Positions 5,969 to 7,635 of a stretch of DNA of 7,635 nt are shown one piece after another. Origin of the DNA: an uncultured Clostridium sp. (GTDB taxonomy: Bacteria; Bacillota; Clostridia; TANB77; CAG-508). Where the stretch lies: positions 1 to 7,635 of the forward strand of contig CANRXN010000042.1 in assembly GCA_947643945.1 (NCBI GenBank). The letters are read 5' to 3'. Position 1 is the stretch's first letter; every line of letters begins with the position of its first letter. The notes under the pieces were generated by a model. That model was not told the DNA's origin. It searched no databases and saw only the letters and a list, made by a program, of their open reading frames with translations. A program made the position numbers and the translations under genes.

Positions 5969-7069
5969 TTACTTTTGTAGTTTTTCTATTTCTTCTTTTG
6001 CAAATCCTGTGATTTCTATTATTTCTTCTATTTTCATGTTCTTATTTAAGAGTTTTTGGGCTACTTCTAGTTTTCCTTTTGCTCGTCCTTCTACTATTCC
6101 TTTTTTTCTTCCTTCTGCTATTCCTTTTTCTCTTCCTTCTACTATTCCTTTTTCTCGTCCTTCTGCTATTCCTTTTTCTCTTCCTTCTGCTATTCCTTCT
6201 GTTCTCCCTTGTGCTATTGCTTTTTCTCTTTCTTTTTTTATAAGTTCTTCTCGTTCCTTTGCCTTTCTAGCTTCTCTAGCCTCTCTGGATCTTTGGTCAA
6301 GTTCATACATTTCTCGCGATAAATCATACATTTCTTGCATTTTCTTGTCTTTGCTCAACTTTTTGTTTTGTTTATTTACTTTTGCGATTACTTCATTTTT
6401 CTTGCTTGCCATAGTAATTTCCTCCTCATTTCCTAAAATTAAGTTTAACCAGTCTGCTAGGTCCCCTTTTGGCTCTTTTAGCATCTTAAATTTATTTAAG
6501 TCAATTATATGAATTTCTAATTTATCTGCTATAAAAGAACTTTCTTCTCCTTTTAAAATTTCTTCTACAATTTCATTTTCGTCTTGGCAATCTTCAAATT
6601 TCAAATGTGCTATTTGGTGATATTCTTTTCGATTGAAATAACTAAAGTTGGTAATGGCTATTGCTATGGTTTTTGGCATATCTTCATATTTTCCACTTTC
6701 TCCAATAGTACTTATGTATAATTTACAAATGTAAAATGTTATTCTTTCACCTATGTTATTTTCATCTTTTACTTGCATTTCAATAGATGCTATCGTTCCA
6801 TCTTGAAGTTTAGCTCTTACATCTAACACGCCAAGTTTTGATTTTTCATATTCTCTTGGTAGTTCTGGGTTTTGAATTTCTAAACTTTCTATTTTCATTT
6901 TTAAGATGGCTTGCAATAGTCCTTTTAAATTTTCCTCCTTACCATTCACACCAAATAAATTTTTAAACATGAAATCTCTGATTGCCGGAATTCTTACTAT
7001 TTCTCCGTTTTGTAGTGTGGCTCCTCCTTTGTCTTTTTCGTACGTTGTTTTACTTGGTTTTCTTACCAT
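5969..7069 (-). CDS. Rpn/YhgA-type PD-(D/E)XK nuclease family protein
   Basis: This 366-residue protein belongs to the group annotated as 'Rpn family recombination-promoting nuclease/putative transposase' or 'PD-(D/E)XK nuclease family transposase'. The N-terminal fold shows RDFMFKNLFG (31-40), then the probable nuclease core with Asp83 in LGVLDVRAKL and Glu97-x-Gln99 in SIEMQVK. A charged coiled-coil region follows, then six copies of a GREKGIAE-like octapeptide, and the typical end KLLNKNMKIEEIIEITGFAKEEIEKLQK-like helix pair. The family is known for DNA endonuclease activity that promotes RecA-independent recombination, and some members act in phage defence; which applies here is unknown. 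The ATG at 7069 is chosen for its GGAAGGG ribosome binding site; a longer reading from 7114 would overlap the promoter. It is a single-gene transcription unit. Confidence 0.9.
   Translation of the reverse strand: MVRKPSKTTYEKDKGGATLQNGEIVRIPAIRDFMFKNLFGVNGKEENLKGLLQAILKMKIESLEIQNPELPREYEKSKLGVLDVRAKLQDGTIASIEMQVKDENNIGERITFYICKLYISTIGESGKYEDMPKTIAIAITNFSYFNRKEYHQIAHLKFEDCQDENEIVEEILKGEESSFIADKLEIHIIDLNKFKMLKEPKGDLADWLNLILGNEEEITMASKKNEVIAKVNKQNKKLSKDKKMQEMYDLSREMYELDQRSREAREARKAKEREELIKKEREKAIAQGRTEGIAEGREKGIAEGREKGIVEGREKGIAEGRKKGIVEGRAKGKLEVAQKLLNKNMKIEEIIEITGFAKEEIEKLQK
6083..6217 (-). repeat. 24-bp tandem coding repeat (octapeptide GREKGIAE) in the Rpn-type gene
   Basis: About six imperfect copies encode GRTEGIAE, GREKGIAE, GREKGIVE, GREKGIAE, GRKKGIVE and GRAKGKLE. 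The copies stay in frame and differ mostly at one or two bases, so copy number could vary by slippage without breaking the frame. Such Glu/Gly/Arg-rich repeats before the C-terminal helices are common in this family. Confidence 0.85.
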
Positions 7070-7085
7070 ATTCCCTTCCTTTCTA

Positions 7086-7114
7086 ATTTTACTATAAAAT
7101 ATTTTTTTATGCAA
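7086..7114 (-). promoter_or_regulatory. Promoter of the Rpn-type gene
   Basis: The -35 is TTGCAT (7114-7109) and the -10 is TAAAAT (7091-7086), with a 17-base spacer, about 17 bases upstream of the start codon. The leader is therefore very short and just contains the AAGGAAGG ribosome binding site. Confidence 0.65.
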
Positions 7115-7526
7115 TAGTAAACTTTGATTTTATAGAAAAATTTTTTATGTATTTGCTATTTGCTTAAAATGGGAGCATAAAATTTTAGACTATAATCTTA
7201 GATAAATTTTTAGATTAAAAGTGAAATAACTTTTCTATTCTATAAAAGATTTGTTTCGGGCGGTTTTTCTTTTTTTGGGATTTTATCGATTTTTTTAAAC
7301 TTAAATCATTAAAATACAAAATGATAATTATAGATAAAATTTTTATGCAATATTTAAAACAAAATTGCATGTTTCTATTTAACCATAAATTGACAAAATT
7401 TGCAATACTTTCTGTGCACTTTTCATCGCAAATTCTTACATTCTTCGACATTCTTCTGTAAAAAATAAAACCATTTAATCATACAAAACATATAATAAAA
7501 CTAGTAAATAAAAAAATTTGAAAGAA
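7115..7526. other. AT-rich intergenic stretch without a convincing gene
   Basis: A 78-codon open frame (7451-7215, minus) has no good ribosome binding site, a biased Ile/Lys/Asn/Phe composition and no recognisable motif, so I treat it as non-coding. A small GC-rich island (about 7257-7265) followed by T-runs stands out but does not form a clear hairpin. No tRNA or riboswitch was recognised. Confidence 0.5.
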
Positions 7527-7573
7527 AAAAATGAAAGCTTTAAGTAATAAAAATACTTAAGGCTTTCATTTTT
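7527..7573. terminator. Strong intrinsic terminator of the upstream gene
   Basis: ATGAAAGC-t-TTAAGTA (7531-7546) pairs with TACTTAA-g-GCTTTCAT (7554-7569) in a 16-base stem with one G-T pair and a seven-base loop, flanked by A and T runs. It lies ten bases after the stop codon of the gene at 7583 and gives a U-run on the minus transcript. Confidence 0.85.
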
Positions 7574-7582
7574 AAGAAATAA

Positions 7583-7635
7583 CTATTTATTTTCGACACT
7601 TCTGTTGGCTATTTCAATTGCCTTAGTTACAATGT
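7583..7635 (-). CDS. C-terminal end of an unidentified protein (partial)
   Basis: The last 16 codons before TAG read IVTKAIEIANRSVENK, which looks like the end of a helical soluble protein. Support comes from the amino-acid composition and from the strong terminator directly after the stop. The rest of the gene lies outside the window, so no family can be assigned. Confidence 0.5.
   Translation of the reverse strand, partial: IVTKAIEIANRSVENK

Noticed and set aside
6009..6512. 167-aa plus-strand open frame rich in Ser, Phe and Pro
   Set aside because: It is the antisense shadow of the octapeptide repeat and coiled-coil part of the Rpn-type gene.
7444..7450. TGTCGAA heptamer resembling a Spo0A box (a second copy at 7592-7598 lies inside coding sequence)
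   Set aside because: A seven-base match with no nearby promoter arrangement is too weak to call.
7215..7451. 78-aa minus-strand open frame
   Set aside because: Only a weak ribosome binding site, low-complexity composition and no recognisable motif; AT-rich DNA gives such frames by chance.

Overview
The window looks like chromosomal DNA of a low-GC Bacillota (Clostridia-like) bacterium that abuts the start of a conjugative mobile element. Pointers are the strong AT bias, AAGGAGG-type ribosome binding sites, consensus sigma-A promoters, a murF-ddl cell-wall operon, an Rpn-type PD-(D/E)XK protein and a Gram-positive type of VirD4/TraG coupling protein. Genus cannot be told from sequence alone. 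Every supported gene lies on the minus strand, so transcription runs from high to low coordinates.

Layout in transcription order: the last 16 codons of an unidentified gene (7583-7635) and a strong terminator (7527-7573); about 410 bases of AT-rich DNA in which I see no convincing gene; an Rpn/PD-(D/E)XK family gene with a Gly-Arg-Glu-Lys-Gly octapeptide repeat, its own promoter and terminator; murF and ddl, consecutive steps of peptidoglycan precursor synthesis, sharing one promoter; a long AT-rich hairpin and a terminator; a CbpA-like J-domain co-chaperone gene with its own extended -10 promoter; then a perfect TTGACA-17-TATAAT promoter driving a 186-aa protein, a 51-aa protein and a VirD4-type coupling ATPase that runs off the window at base 1.

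The most striking observation is about decoding. Two genes are split into overlapping frames: the coupling ATPase twice and the J-domain gene once. All three breaks have the same sign (+1) and each sits exactly on an in-frame CGG codon (1160-1158, 922-920 and 2453-2451, minus strand). In a manual scan of about 2,180 codons of real genes I found no other in-frame CGG. Arginine codons CGT, CGC, CGA and AGA are all used normally. Skipping one base at each CGG restores a full-length protein with conserved motifs, including the Walker A P-loop of the ATPase and the second C-terminal domain of the co-chaperone. This suggests that CGG is not read as a normal sense codon in this organism and that CGGN is translated as a four-base unit (+1 frameshift), in both a chromosomal gene and a mobile-element gene. 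Sequencing or assembly error is the main alternative and can be tested.
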